A stretch of 64,000 nucleotides of DNA from Chloroflexota bacterium (GTDB lineage Bacteria > Chloroflexota > Anaerolineae > Caldilineales > Caldilineaceae). Under the pieces are notes generated by a model. The model saw nothing but the letters and a program-made list of their open reading frames with translations. It searched no databases and had not been told where the DNA came from. This document shows, piece by piece, positions 44,906 through 60,145 of this stretch. Both the position numbers and the translations under genes were made by a program. The number at the start of each line of letters is the position of its first letter. Positions within the stretch are counted from its first letter, which is position 1. The DNA lies in assembly GCA_016861025.1 (NCBI GenBank), contig BOKO01000003.1:128001-192000 (forward strand). The letters are read 5' to 3'.

Positions 44906-45958
44906 CTACTGCCAGACGTCGCGGCCGTCATAGAGGTCGATCTTGAGCGTCCCGTCGATGATCTGCTGGCGAAGCTCAGCAATTTTTGCTTCGATGGCGT
45001 CAGGCAACACCTTGACCTGCGCTTCGGTGACAAGATCGACGCCGCCGCTGGCCAGGCCATATTCCAACACTGCGCCGGGCTGATAGCTGCCGTCAACAAT
45101 GCTCTTATAGACATCCTGGATCGCTCTACCCACGTCCTTGATATCGCTGGCGACGACGAAGCCTGGCTCCAGGTCGTTCTGGTTCGTGTCCACGCCGATG
45201 GCGTAGAGGCCGCGTTCACGCGCCGCCTGCAGCACACCGATCCCCGCCGCAGCCGCCACCTGGAAGACGACATCCGCCTTCTGGTCGTAGAGCTGAAGCG
45301 CGGCCTGTTTGCCCTTCGCTGCATCGTCCCATGCGCCGCCAAGCGATTTCTTTTCCACACGAATCTCCGGATCGACCGACTGCGCGCCCTTCTCGTAGGC
45401 ATAAATGAAGGCGTTGACGACTGGATCAACATCGCCGCCGACCACGCCCACGATCTTGTCCGGGTTGATGTTGGGCACGCTCGTGTCGGTGGTCAACATG
45501 CCTGCTGCGACGCCGGCCAGATAGGCGCTCTCTTCCTCGATGAAGTCGACTGAAGTGATGGTGTTGGCGTCGTTCTGCACAACAGTGTCGATGTTGACGA
45601 AAATTTTATTCGGATTTCTGTCTGCGATCGCCTTGAGCTGATCTTCGAAGCCGTAGGAGATAACGAAGATCACGTCGGCGTAGTTGACGGCAGCTTGCAG
45701 CGATGGCTCGTACTTACCGGCGTCGAAGTTGGCTTCGATGGTGCGCGTCTCAACGCCGTACTCGGCGGCCAGCGCATCGATGCCCGCCTGCCCGGAGTCA
45801 TAGAAGGCGTTGTCGCCCAGCGCACCGTTGATCAAGTAAACGATGCGCTTGGGCGGCGCAGCTTCCGACGATGCGCCTGGCTGGGAAACCGGCGTCGCCG
45901 CACAGCCCGCCAGCAAGACCAGGATTGGCAAGAAGATTGCAATAAAACGCCTGGACAT
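44906..45958 (-). CDS. BMP-family basic membrane lipoprotein (nucleoside-type binding protein)
   Basis: Substrate-binding lipoprotein of 350 aa of the PnrA/BMP family, which in studied members binds purine nucleosides. The second of two adjacent ATGs (45958) is used because GAGGAGG lies 5 nt upstream. Lipobox LLAGC gives lipidated Cys19. Family phrases are VYLINGALGDNAFYDSGQAGI, GFEDQLKAIADRNPNKIFVNID, FIEEESAYLAGVAAG, KIVGVVGGDVDPVVNAF and FQVAAAAGIGVLQAA. First gene of a leftward operon with ATPase and permease. Alternative ligands cannot be excluded. Confidence 0.92.
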   Translation of the reverse strand: MSRRFIAIFLPILVLLAGCAATPVSQPGASSEAAPPKRIVYLINGALGDNAFYDSGQAGIDALAAEYGVETRTIEANFDAGKYEPSLQAAVNYADVIFVISYGFEDQLKAIADRNPNKIFVNIDTVVQNDANTITSVDFIEEESAYLAGVAAGMLTTDTSVPNINPDKIVGVVGGDVDPVVNAFIYAYEKGAQSVDPEIRVEKKSLGGAWDDAAKGKQAALQLYDQKADVVFQVAAAAGIGVLQAARERGLYAIGVDTNQNDLEPGFVVASDIKDVGRAIQDVYKSIVDGSYQPGAVLEYGLASGGVDLVTEAQVKVLPDAIEAKIAELRQQIIDGTLKIDLYDGRDVWQ

Positions 45959-46094
45959 CATAGCCTCCTCTTTTACTGAGTTCCACGTTATCGCATCATA
46001 TCCACCGCAATCTTCCAGAAAGCTTTGGCGCTTCCTGGAAAGGCAAAAAATAACTTGCTTGCATTGTTTTGGTCGATTCAGACCGTCACCCTCT

Positions 46095-46472
46095 TCATTT
46101 TTCCGTGATCTCAAGCGCCACATGCGCCGCCTTGCTGCGCGAAAAACGCCCCATCAGATTGAAGAGGTGAAATTGCCAGCCATATTTCTTCGCAAGACGT
46201 TGCTGCTGTTTTTGATCGCTGGCTGGGTCGTCGAGCACATGCGCCTGCGCTTCCACCCACTCGCTCTTTGGTGCGCCGCGCGCGTCGCTGATGGCAATAC
46301 GCACTCGCCCGTTGTTGCGGATGCGTTTCACCTTTCCACTATTGTCAAGCGTCCATACGTAGAGTTTGCCGTCCTCGGCAGCCACCCAAACCGGCGTAAT
46401 CACGCCCTCGCCGCTCTTGCGGAAGGTTTCGAGAGCGATGTAGGTTGGGTTGCCGATTTCCTGAAATGTCAT
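46095..46472 (-). CDS. PPOX-fold flavin/F420-binding protein
   Basis: A 125-aa split-barrel protein of the pyridoxamine-phosphate oxidase-like class, often annotated PPOX class F420-dependent. It begins FQEIGNPTYIALETFRKSGEGVITPVW, then LYVWTLDNSGKVKRIRNNGRVRIAI, a pattern typical of this group where the cofactor phosphate is bound by the K-x-x-R-I-R-N segment. FMN or F420 use is undecided. It lies 28 bp downstream of the VOC gene and probably ends that operon. Confidence 0.78.
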   Translation of the reverse strand: MTFQEIGNPTYIALETFRKSGEGVITPVWVAAEDGKLYVWTLDNSGKVKRIRNNGRVRIAISDARGAPKSEWVEAQAHVLDDPASDQKQQQRLAKKYGWQFHLFNLMGRFSRSKAAHVALEITEK

Positions 46473-46500
46473 CGAGATGCTCCTCTTTGCCGCTTTCGGA

Positions 46501-47361
46501 TCAATTCAAATGGTTCAGAAGGATGCGATTGCCCGACGGATCAAGAACCGACCAACCTTCATCTGTTGCGTTGACCTCAATGCCGGAGATGCGCAATCCA
46601 TCAACAATTTCTGTAAGAATCATTGAATTCGGCACAACCAATTGAAAATCCAGCAGACGTGCAGCAGTCGGCGGCGGCGGCGGCGCACCAATGCCGGCCC
46701 ATGTGTTCAGCCCCAGGTGGTGATGATAGCCGCCCGCCGATACGAACGCCGCCTGCCCGCCGAAGCGCTGCATCAGATCGAGTCCGAGCAGATCGACATA
46801 GAAGTGTTCCGCAGCAGCCAGGTCGGCGACATGCAGGTGGACATGCCCCATGACGGTGTGCGGGTCGATGCCTTCCCACGGTGCACGTGTGCGATCCGCC
46901 GCCACCAGCCCGCGCACGTCAAGCGGATCGGTGGTCATGCCCAGGCTGCCCTTGACGAAGGGCCACTCGCGCCGCGGGCGGTCGCGGTAGATTTCGATGC
47001 CATGGCCGTCGGGATCGGAGAGGTAGAGCGCCTCGCTGACGCCGTGGTCGCTGGCGCCGTCGATGGGCGTCTGCGTGGCGAGCAGATGGTTGAGCACGCG
47101 CGACAACGCCACACGGTCGGGCGTCAATAGGGCAAAGTGATAGAGACCGGTGCGTCCACGCTGCACAGGCAGCGCATCCGGCTGTTCGACCAGCGTCAGC
47201 AACACGTCCTGGTCGGCGCCGAGTGCAGCGGCTCCATCCTCACGGCGCAAGAGACGCAGCCCGATGCGTTCCTGATAATAGCGCAGCGAGCGGTCGAGAT
47301 CGCGCACGACGAGCCGCACTGCGCCGCAGCGCATGGCAGGATCCATTTTTACAGTTTTCAT
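46501..47361 (-). CDS. VOC-superfamily ring-cleaving dioxygenase-like protein (CatE type)
   Basis: A 286-aa protein with two vicinal-oxygen-chelate modules, similar to CatE-type catechol 2,3-dioxygenases. The first module opens VRLVVRDLDRSLRYYQERIGL and has YHFALLTPDR and HGIEIYRDRP; the second opens GHVHLHVADLAAAEHFYVDLLGL and has YHHHLGLNTWAG. Metal ligands of the type His/His/Glu are available. True dioxygenase activity is not proven by sequence. The gene starts 5 bp after the amidohydrolase stop, so both belong to one operon. Confidence 0.8.
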   Translation of the reverse strand: MKTVKMDPAMRCGAVRLVVRDLDRSLRYYQERIGLRLLRREDGAAALGADQDVLLTLVEQPDALPVQRGRTGLYHFALLTPDRVALSRVLNHLLATQTPIDGASDHGVSEALYLSDPDGHGIEIYRDRPRREWPFVKGSLGMTTDPLDVRGLVAADRTRAPWEGIDPHTVMGHVHLHVADLAAAEHFYVDLLGLDLMQRFGGQAAFVSAGGYHHHLGLNTWAGIGAPPPPPTAARLLDFQLVVPNSMILTEIVDGLRISGIEVNATDEGWSVLDPSGNRILLNHLN

Positions 47362-47366
47362 CTTGA

Positions 47367-48980
<1,614 letters not shown>

Positions 48981-49002
48981 GTTGTGTGCTCAGCATTTTG
49001 CA

Positions 49003-49036
49003 ACCTTCCCGGAGGCTCCAGAGCTTCCGGGAAGGT
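49003..49036 (-). promoter_or_regulatory. Intercistronic hairpin between peptide-binding protein and amidohydrolase genes
   Basis: ACCTTCCCGGA pairs with TCCGGGAAGGT (11 bp) and continues through GGCT/AGCT to a 4-nt loop, for a ~15-bp stem with one G-U. No U-tract follows. It sits directly after the binding-protein stop, like the hairpin at 44839. Confidence 0.75.
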
Positions 49037-49047
49037 GAGTTATTCGT

Positions 49048-50775
<1,728 letters not shown>

Positions 50776-50842
50776 GGTTTCTCCTTTTTGATTCAATGAC
50801 GTGTATCGATATTGGTGCACCCCGTCGGGACGCTGCGGCGTC

Positions 50843-51763
50843 TCAGCGGGCGGAATAGGGATCAAAGGCGTCGCGCAACCCATCGCCGATATAGTTGATC
50901 GACATGCTCGTGATGAAGATCATCAGCCCAGGGAAGATCATGAGCCACGGCGCGCGCAGCGCGTATGCCTGCGCGGTGGCGAGCAGATTTCCCCACGACG
51001 GTGTGGGCGGCTGCACGCCAAAGCCAAGATAGCTCAGCCCCGACTCGGTGATGATGGCGTAGGCGACCAGCAGCGTCCCCTGCACGATGATCAGGCTGAC
51101 GGTGTTGGGCAGAATATGTCGGCTCATAATGCGGCTGTGCCCGGCGCCAATATTCTCCGCCGCCAGCACAAAGTCGCGATGCTTGAGACGCAGAAATTCG
51201 CCGCGCACGATGCGCGCAGGCCACATCCACGACAGCACGGCAATGACAAAAATGACGATGAGCACGCTGCTGGTCAAACCGAGCGCCGGAATCTCGCGCA
51301 GCAGCGTGGCGATCAAAATCAGCACAAAGAGCGTCGGCAAGGTCAGAAAGCCGTCGGTGATGCGCATGAGTGCGTTGTCGACAAATCCGCCGAAGTAACC
51401 CGCCACCATGCCGACGATCACGCCGATCAGCAAAGAGAGCAGCGTGGCGCTCAGCCCGACCGTGAGCGAGATGCGCCCGCCGTAGAGCGTGCGCGTGAAG
51501 ACATCGCGCCCCAGGTCGTCGGTGCCAAACCAGTGCTGCAGCGACGGCGGTTGCAGCGCATTGGTCGGATTCTGCTGCGTCGGCTCGTAACGGCTGAGCG
51601 GCGCCAGGACAGCGCTGGCGATCACCAGCCCAAGCATGACAATGGCGACCACTGCCAGCCGATGGCGCAGAAAGCGCCGCCAGATCAGGACGCGCAGCGG
51701 CGCGGCTTCCGTCATTTTGCGGGCGGACGGCGCAAAGGCGTCGTTCAACGTCAGCTCACTCAT
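50843..51763 (-). CDS. Peptide ABC transporter permease, DppC type
   Basis: Permease of 306 aa with about six helices. The ATG at 51763 overlaps the end of the DppB-type gene by 8 nt, showing translational coupling. Family marks are RFLRHRLAVVAIVMLGLVI (N-terminal helix), HWFGTDDLGRDVFTRTLYGGR and the coupling loop EFLRLKHRDFVLAAENIGAG, then GLSYLGFGVQPPTPSWG. It pairs with DppB to form the pore; the ATPases must be encoded elsewhere. Confidence 0.93.
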   Translation of the reverse strand: MSELTLNDAFAPSARKMTEAAPLRVLIWRRFLRHRLAVVAIVMLGLVIASAVLAPLSRYEPTQQNPTNALQPPSLQHWFGTDDLGRDVFTRTLYGGRISLTVGLSATLLSLLIGVIVGMVAGYFGGFVDNALMRITDGFLTLPTLFVLILIATLLREIPALGLTSSVLIVIFVIAVLSWMWPARIVRGEFLRLKHRDFVLAAENIGAGHSRIMSRHILPNTVSLIIVQGTLLVAYAIITESGLSYLGFGVQPPTPSWGNLLATAQAYALRAPWLMIFPGLMIFITSMSINYIGDGLRDAFDPYSAR

Positions 51764-52730
51764 AGCGCACCCGCGGATCGAGCCGTGCATAGAGCATGTC
51801 GGCGATCAAGTTGGCGAGAATGATCAGGACGGCGTTGATCATGATGATCGCCATCAAAACCGGATAGTCGCGCCCGCGCGCCGCCTCCCAGAACAGTCGC
51901 CCCATGCCGGGCCACGAAAAGATCGTCTCGATGAAGAGCGCGCCGGCAAAGACCGAGGGCAGATCGAGCGCAATCATGGTGATCAGCGGGATAACCGCGT
52001 TGCGTCCGGCGTGGCTGTAGACCACGCTGCGCCGCGGCAAACCTTTGGCAATCGCCGTGCGCACATAGTCGGCGTTGAGCGTCTCCAACATGCTGGCGCG
52101 GAAGAAACGCGAGTACCACGCCACCCACGCCGAGCAGAGCACGGCGACCGGCAAAATCATGTGCCAGATCAGATCGGCAAGGGTTTTGGGCGCGCCGAGG
52201 GTGTACATGCCGCCCGCCGGCAACAGCGGTCCGCCGGTGAAAGGGTTGTCGAGCCACACGTAGAAGATCAAAATGGCGACCAGCCCCAGCCAGTAGACCG
52301 GCACCGACTGCCCCGCGAAGGAAAGCGTCGTCACCAGATAGTCGAACCAGGAATACTGGCGCAGCGCCGACAGTGCGCCAAGCGGGATCGCAATCAGCAC
52401 GGTCAGGATGAAGGCAGCGCCCACGAGCAGCAGCGTGTTTGGCACGCGTTCGCCGATCATCTCCGCCACGGGGCGATTGGTCTTGATCGAACGCCCCAAA
52501 TCGCCTTGCGCAACCGACGAGATCCAGGTGATGTATTGCACGTGCAGCGGCTGATCCAGACCGAGGCGGGCGCGCAGTTGTTCACGCTGCTCCGCCGTGA
52601 TATTCGGATTGCGCTCCGCCTGCGCCAGAGGCCCGCCCGGCGCCGAACGAACCACCAGAAACAGCACAATGCTCAGTACAAAGAGCAAGGGAATTGCGTG
52701 CAAAAGCCGTTGTAAGAAATATGTCCGCAT
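51756..52730 (-). CDS. Peptide ABC transporter permease, DppB type
   Basis: Permease of 324 aa, first gene of the leftward peptide-transport operon. It starts MRTYFLQRLLHAIPLLFVLSI, as DppB/OppB proteins do, and has RLGLDQPLHVQYITWISSVAQGDLG and the coupling loop RASMLETLNADYVRTAIAKGLP. About six helices. The 293 bp upstream is shared with the divergent nos operon promoter region. Confidence 0.93.
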   Translation of the reverse strand: MRTYFLQRLLHAIPLLFVLSIVLFLVVRSAPGGPLAQAERNPNITAEQREQLRARLGLDQPLHVQYITWISSVAQGDLGRSIKTNRPVAEMIGERVPNTLLLVGAAFILTVLIAIPLGALSALRQYSWFDYLVTTLSFAGQSVPVYWLGLVAILIFYVWLDNPFTGGPLLPAGGMYTLGAPKTLADLIWHMILPVAVLCSAWVAWYSRFFRASMLETLNADYVRTAIAKGLPRRSVVYSHAGRNAVIPLITMIALDLPSVFAGALFIETIFSWPGMGRLFWEAARGRDYPVLMAIIMINAVLIILANLIADMLYARLDPRVRYE

Positions 52731-53023
52731 TTGTTATCAGCGTATGGTCGAGGAAGAACAGCGACCGGCAACAATGATTCAATTGTAGTGCAGCGATGCA
52801 AGCCACGGTTGATCGAGACACGATACTCTACCGCGTTCCATTGTTTCGGTCAAAAGCGCCGCAGACCTCCTCAAGTGCATGAGTAAGCAGACCCTATCAA
52901 TATTTGATATTGCTGATGAGACTTTGGTCGCAGCGTTGTCTGCCCACCTCTGATAGTTTCATGTGAAAGCTGCGAACACCGCAATTGTGATCGGGGTTTG
53001 CTCTGCTGTAAGGAGTCAGATGT
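52731..53023. promoter_or_regulatory. Divergent promoter region between peptide transporter and nos operons
   Basis: A 293-bp region without a gene. Two inverted repeats stand out: ATCAATATTTGAT (52896-52908, overlapping CAATAT-TTG-ATATTG at 52898-52912) and TTTCATGTGAAA (52957-52968), respectively about 112 and 56 bp before the ferredoxin start. Both are candidate operators for the nos operon; neither matches the FNR consensus TTGAT-N4-ATCAA. AAGGAG (53010-53015) is the ferredoxin ribosome binding site. Confidence 0.5.
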
Positions 53024-53245
53024 ATGGACACGGCGCATCTGCCACGTATTGACGCTGCACGCTGCACGGGCTGTGAACGCTGCATTGAGATTTGTCCCAC
53101 CCAGGCGCTGGCGCAGGTGAACGGCAAAGCGATATTGCTCTATCCAGAACGATGCACATTCTGCACATTGTGTGAAGACATCTGCCCAACCAATGCGATT
53201 GCATTGCCGTTCCTGATCGTCTTCGCCGAACAGAAAAAGGTGTGA
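53024..53245 (+). CDS. 2[4Fe-4S] ferredoxin, first gene of nos operon
   Basis: Small cytoplasmic electron carrier of 73 aa with two CxxCxxCxxxCP motifs (CTGCERCIEICP and CTFCTLCEDICP), so two [4Fe-4S] clusters. The ATG at 53024 is 8 nt after AAGGAG. It lies 74 bp ahead of nosZ in the same direction. Clade II nos clusters usually include Fe-S proteins (NosG, NosH); this single short ferredoxin could feed electrons to a membrane component of the pathway, but its partner is unknown. Confidence 0.88.
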   Translation: MDTAHLPRIDAARCTGCERCIEICPTQALAQVNGKAILLYPERCTFCTLCEDICPTNAIALPFLIVFAEQKKV

Positions 53246-53319
53246 ACAAGGCGATCTCGCCTTGAAATGAGGATAGTTTTCGGACTTTCAAACTTTTTCA
53301 CTACAACAGGAGAGCGACA

Positions 53320-55308
<1,989 letters not shown>

Positions 55309-55310
55309 TG

Positions 55311-55400
55311 AAAGAGATTGAGAGATTGGAGATTGAGAGACTGGGAGATTGCTGAACAATAAAAGCCAATCTCCAACCTCTCAATCCCCCCAATCTCAAT
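55311..55400. repeat. GGAGATT-family inverted repeat between nosZ and the NosB-like gene
   Basis: Left arm GAGATTGAGAGATTGGAGAT, centre GCTGAACAATAAAAG, right arm CCAATCTCCAACCTCTCAAT. It forms the intercistronic gap, ending just before the ribosome binding site (AAGGGGG) of the next gene. Confidence 0.85.
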
Positions 55401-55418
55401 GTAGAAGGGGGAATGACA

Positions 55419-56072
55419 ATGTCCACCGACATGGAAAAACTCATCGGTCCGCGCGTGCCAGCGGATGAGTTCAAGGAAAACCGGGCGCGTTACATGATCC
55501 CAACGCTTCTCTTTGCGGCGGCCGCCATCATGATCGTGGTCTCGATGTTTCTGCCCTATTGGAGCCTGACGCTGCACGCGCCGCAGTATCCCCAGGGGTT
55601 GACGGTCGTCGCCTTTGTCAACGATCTGGAAGGCGACATCGCCGAGATCGACGGGTTGAATCATTACATCGGGATGCGTCCGCTTGGGGAGGCGGCGCAG
55701 TTCGAGAAGCAAGTCTCGATCTATGGGATCGTCGGTGTGTCGTTGTTGATTCTGGCGGCAATCTTTGTTCACAATCGATGGGCGGCGCTGTTGGCGCTGC
55801 CAGGATTGGGGCTGCCGATCTTCTTTTTGCTCGACCTGCAATTCTGGCTCGCCAACTTCGGTCAAAATCTCGACCCGACGGCGCCGCTGTCGAGCAGCGT
55901 CAAGCCCTTCATCCCACCCGCGCTCGGCGTCGGCAAGATCGCCCAGTTTCGCACCGAAGCGCAGCCGGAGATCGGGTTGTGGCTGGCGTTCGGCGCGTCG
56001 GCGTTGATCCTGGTCGGGTTGTACTTTCATCGGCGCGCGTATAAGCCGTTGGTGGAAGCGCAACAAAAATAG
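55419..56072 (+). CDS. Nos-operon polytopic membrane protein (NosB-like)
   Basis: A 217-aa integral membrane protein between nosZ and nosD, the position NosB occupies in clade II operons; exact homology to NosB is not certain. The ATG at 55419 fits AGGGGG; the ATG 6 nt earlier is too close. Four transmembrane helices are predicted, the first LLFAAAAIMIVVSMFLPYW, and between helices 1 and 2 is an outside loop with LHAPQYPQGL and EIDGLNHYIGM. The His, Met and Tyr residues of that loop could bind metal. A role in electron transfer or NosZ maturation is plausible but inferred from position. Confidence 0.7.
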   Translation: MSTDMEKLIGPRVPADEFKENRARYMIPTLLFAAAAIMIVVSMFLPYWSLTLHAPQYPQGLTVVAFVNDLEGDIAEIDGLNHYIGMRPLGEAAQFEKQVSIYGIVGVSLLILAAIFVHNRWAALLALPGLGLPIFFLLDLQFWLANFGQNLDPTAPLSSSVKPFIPPALGVGKIAQFRTEAQPEIGLWLAFGASALILVGLYFHRRAYKPLVEAQQK

Positions 56073-56082
56073 GATGGCAAGT

Positions 56083-56116
56083 CTGAATCGTGAATTGTGA
56101 ATCGTGAGTTGTGAAA
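56083..56116. repeat. GAATCGTGAATTGTGA direct repeats before nosD
   Basis: Tandem GAATCGTGA / GAATTGTGA units. The complement (CACAATTCG, GATTCACAATTCG) occurs at 59458-59491 before nosL, so the two are copies in opposite orientation. Confidence 0.65.
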
Positions 56117-56142
56117 TGCGTTCAGGGTGTGAGGCGAGACAG

Positions 56143-57597
56143 ATGCGGTTGTTGAGTCAAGCTCGAGTTGCAGGCAGCGTGCTGTTGCTGCTCCTTTTTT
56201 CTGCATTTACTCTGCCTCTACGCGCTTCTGCATCGGGTCAGGTCACACCGCAAACGGTCGCAGAGACGACGCAGTGCGGTCATGTCAGCCTGCAGGCGAT
56301 GATCGACGAAGCGGAGGCAGGTGATACACTCGTCGTTCCCGCCGGAACCTGGCAGGCGCCGATCCGCATCGACAAGCCGTTGACGCTGGAAGGGCAAGCC
56401 TGGCCCGTGATTCGGGGCGATGGCAGCGGCAATGTGGTTGCGATCACCGCGCCCAACGTGACGTTGCGCGGCTTTGTCGTGGCTGGCTCTGGCAAGTCGC
56501 TCGACCGCGAAGACAGCGGCATCCGCGTCTCGGCGCCCAACGCTGTCATCGAGAACAACCGCATCGAGGACGCACTTTTTGGCATTTACCTGGAGCGGGC
56601 GGCGGACAGCGTCGTGCGCGGCAACACGATCCTGGGCATGGCTCTGCCGATCTCGCGGCGCGGGGACGGGCTGAAAATCTTCTACAGCCCCAATACGCTG
56701 GTCGAAGGCAATGTCATGCGCGACACGCGCGACGCCATTCTCTGGTATTCGCCCTACAGCGTTGTGCGCCACAACGATTTTGCCGACGGGCGCTATGGGT
56801 TGCACCTGATGCAGTCGGATCACCACCTCATCGAAGAAAATGTCTTTCGCAACAACTCAGTCGGCGTCTATGTGATGTATGGAACCAGCTTCGAGTTGCG
56901 GCGCAACCTGATCGCCGCCAATCGCGGACCCAGCGGCTACGGCGTCGGTCTCAAAGAAGCCAGCGACGTGTTGATGGAAGGCAACCGCATCGTAGGGAAC
57001 CGCGCCGGCGTCTATTCCGACAGCTCGCCGCTGCGTCCGAACACGACCGTGACCTACCGAAACAATCTCTTCGCCTATAATGAGATCGGGCTGGAAATGT
57101 TGCCCAATACACAGAACAACCGCTTCCAGGAAAACATTCTGCTCGACAACGGCGAACAGGTCAACGTCTACGGCGGCGGCGATCTGACGCGCAACGAATG
57201 GGCGTTCGACGGGCGCGGCAACTATTGGAGCGACTATGCTGGCTTCGACGCCAACGGCGACGCCATCGGCGACCTGCCCTACATCAGCAAAAGTCTTTTT
57301 GATAGCCTGATCGGCGTGCAACCAGAATTGCGGCTTTTCCAGCTCAGCCCGGCAAGCGACGCGCTCGACCTGGCGGCGAAGGCGTTCCCGCTCTTTGCAC
57401 CGCAGCCGCGTATGAGCGATCCGGCGCCGCTGACACAGCCGCCCGCGCTTCCGCCGACGCCTGGTCTCGAATCGCCGCCGACCGCAACCAATATAGTTGT
57501 TGCAGTGGCGATGGTGGGTGTGGCGCTCACTATCCTCGCCGCCGGCCTACGACGAAGCAAGCGCCAACGACGCGCCATATCTGCGCAACCTGCGTAA
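56143..57597 (+). CDS. nosD: NosD, periplasm-facing copper-cluster assembly protein
   Basis: Extracytoplasmic right-handed beta-helix protein needed with NosF and NosY to build the CuZ cluster of NosZ. The 484-aa product starts at ATG 56143, 8 nt after GAGG, and has a signal segment (AGSVLLLLLFSAFTLPL). The CASH/NosD repeats are plain (GIRVSAPNAVIENNRIEDALFG, NTLVEGNVMRDTRDAI, YGLHLMQSDHHLIEENVF). The C-terminus has a transmembrane helix (NIVVAVAMVGVALTILAAG) and Arg-rich tail, which anchors it. The nosF gene starts 25 bp later. Confidence 0.95.
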   Translation: MRLLSQARVAGSVLLLLLFSAFTLPLRASASGQVTPQTVAETTQCGHVSLQAMIDEAEAGDTLVVPAGTWQAPIRIDKPLTLEGQAWPVIRGDGSGNVVAITAPNVTLRGFVVAGSGKSLDREDSGIRVSAPNAVIENNRIEDALFGIYLERAADSVVRGNTILGMALPISRRGDGLKIFYSPNTLVEGNVMRDTRDAILWYSPYSVVRHNDFADGRYGLHLMQSDHHLIEENVFRNNSVGVYVMYGTSFELRRNLIAANRGPSGYGVGLKEASDVLMEGNRIVGNRAGVYSDSSPLRPNTTVTYRNNLFAYNEIGLEMLPNTQNNRFQENILLDNGEQVNVYGGGDLTRNEWAFDGRGNYWSDYAGFDANGDAIGDLPYISKSLFDSLIGVQPELRLFQLSPASDALDLAAKAFPLFAPQPRMSDPAPLTQPPALPPTPGLESPPTATNIVVAVAMVGVALTILAAGLRRSKRQRRAISAQPA

Positions 57598-57622
57598 TCT
57601 GCAGATCAACGAAGTGACAATC

Positions 57623-58474
57623 ATGATCGAATTTACCGACCTCACCAAACGTTACGGGAAATTCACCGCCGTCGATCACCTGACGCTGCACGTGCCGGCG
57701 CGGGGCGCGGTGGCGCTGTGGGGCGTCAACGGCGCCGGCAAGACGACCATGATCAAGTGCTTGCTTGGTCTGCTGCGCTTCGATGGGCGCATCACGGTCG
57801 ATGGCTGCGATGTGCGCCGTCAAGGTCGCGCTGCTCGCCAGCGCATTGGCTATGTGCCGCAGGAGCTCGCCTTCTATAAAGAGATGACCACCTACGATAT
57901 GGCTGAGTTCTATGCCCGCCTCAAGGATGCACCAACAACCCGCATTGCGACGGTGTTAGAGCAGGTTGGATTGGGTGAGCATCAAGACAAGCCGGTCGGC
58001 GCGCTCTCCGGCGGCATGAAGCAGCGACTGGCGCTTGGCCTGGCGCTCCTGGCTGACCCGCCCGTGCTGGTGATGGACGAACCGACCTCGAATCTCGACA
58101 CCGCGGCGCGCAGCCAGCTGCTGCAATTGTTGGTCGAGGTCAAGGCCGCGGGCAAAACCATCTTGTTCACCTCGCACCGCATCGAGGAGGTGGAAGCGCT
58201 GGCGGACACGGTCGCCGTGATGGAAAGTGGGCGGCTGCACTTCACTTGTTCGTCAGGCGCTCTGGCGCAGCGCATCGGTCTGCGCACACAGGTCAAATTC
58301 ATGGTGCCCGGCCATCAGATCGACCTTGCGCTCGACATTCTGCGCGGCGATGGATTGGCGGCGCGGCGCAACGGCGTCGGCGTGATCGTCGATGTCGCCC
58401 ATGGTGAGAAAGCGCGCCCGATCCACGCGCTGGGCCGCGCCAACATTGAAGTCATTGATTTTGAGCTGGAGTGA
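57623..58474 (+). CDS. nosF: NosF, ABC-type ATPase
   Basis: Cytoplasmic ATPase of the NosDFY complex, 283 aa. Walker A is GVNGAGKTT, the signature is LSGGMKQRLALGLALL, Walker B is LVMDEPTSNLD and the switch His lies in FTSHRIEE. The ATG at 57623 begins the conserved MIEFTDLTKRYGKF; the longer upstream frame overlaps nosD and is unlikely. It is followed by nosY after 109 bp that contain a partial repeat element. Confidence 0.95.
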   Translation: MIEFTDLTKRYGKFTAVDHLTLHVPARGAVALWGVNGAGKTTMIKCLLGLLRFDGRITVDGCDVRRQGRAARQRIGYVPQELAFYKEMTTYDMAEFYARLKDAPTTRIATVLEQVGLGEHQDKPVGALSGGMKQRLALGLALLADPPVLVMDEPTSNLDTAARSQLLQLLVEVKAAGKTILFTSHRIEEVEALADTVAVMESGRLHFTCSSGALAQRIGLRTQVKFMVPGHQIDLALDILRGDGLAARRNGVGVIVDVAHGEKARPIHALGRANIEVIDFELE

Positions 58475-58479
58475 GTTGT

Positions 58480-58520
58480 CGAGAGTGGGAGACATGAAGA
58501 AGGGGAGATAGGGAGAGAGC
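58480..58520. repeat. Purine-rich half of a GGAGATT-family element between nosF and nosY
   Basis: GAGAGTGGGAGACATGAAG and GGGGAGATAGGGAGAGAGC resemble left arms elsewhere; the right arm is nearly absent (CTCCCCATCTTTCACTC follows at 58546). Confidence 0.55.
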
Positions 58521-58583
58521 ACAAGTCACAATGGATCGTGAATTGACTCCCCATCTTTCACTCTTCGGAGAAGAGGCGGCGAG

Positions 58584-59414
<831 letters not shown>

Positions 59415-59457
59415 GGAGAGACGGGTTGCGAGGGGCGCGGGCGAGAACCTGCTTCGC

Positions 59458-59491
59458 ACGTCACAATTCGCTGTTTACGATTCACAATTCG
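59458..59491. repeat. CACAATTCG inverted copies before nosL
   Basis: CGTCACAATTCGCTG, TTACGATTCACAATTCG: reverse-complement relative of the repeat at 56083-56116. Confidence 0.6.
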
Positions 59492-59509
59492 ATGGGTGAC
59501 AAAGAACGT

Positions 59510-59991
<482 letters not shown>

Positions 59992-59992
<1 letters not shown>

Positions 59993-60016
59993 GAGAGATT
60001 GAGAGATTGGAGATTC
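59992..60016. repeat. Left half of a GGAGATT-family element after nosL
   Basis: GAGAGATTGAGAGATTGGAG immediately after the nosL stop; a short complement (CAGTCTCTCAACTG) follows at about 60081-60094. The nosL-cytochrome gap is about 150 bp. Confidence 0.65.
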
Positions 60017-60145
60017 GGATGCCAGAGATGCTCTGCAGACCGGAGCCGGGATCAGCAAACGCAGCAAGTCAGCAAATCGCCAGTCTCTCAACTGCATAAT
60101 TGGTAATTGCAAAGTTTTACAATCATTATTTTGGGAGGAATAAAC

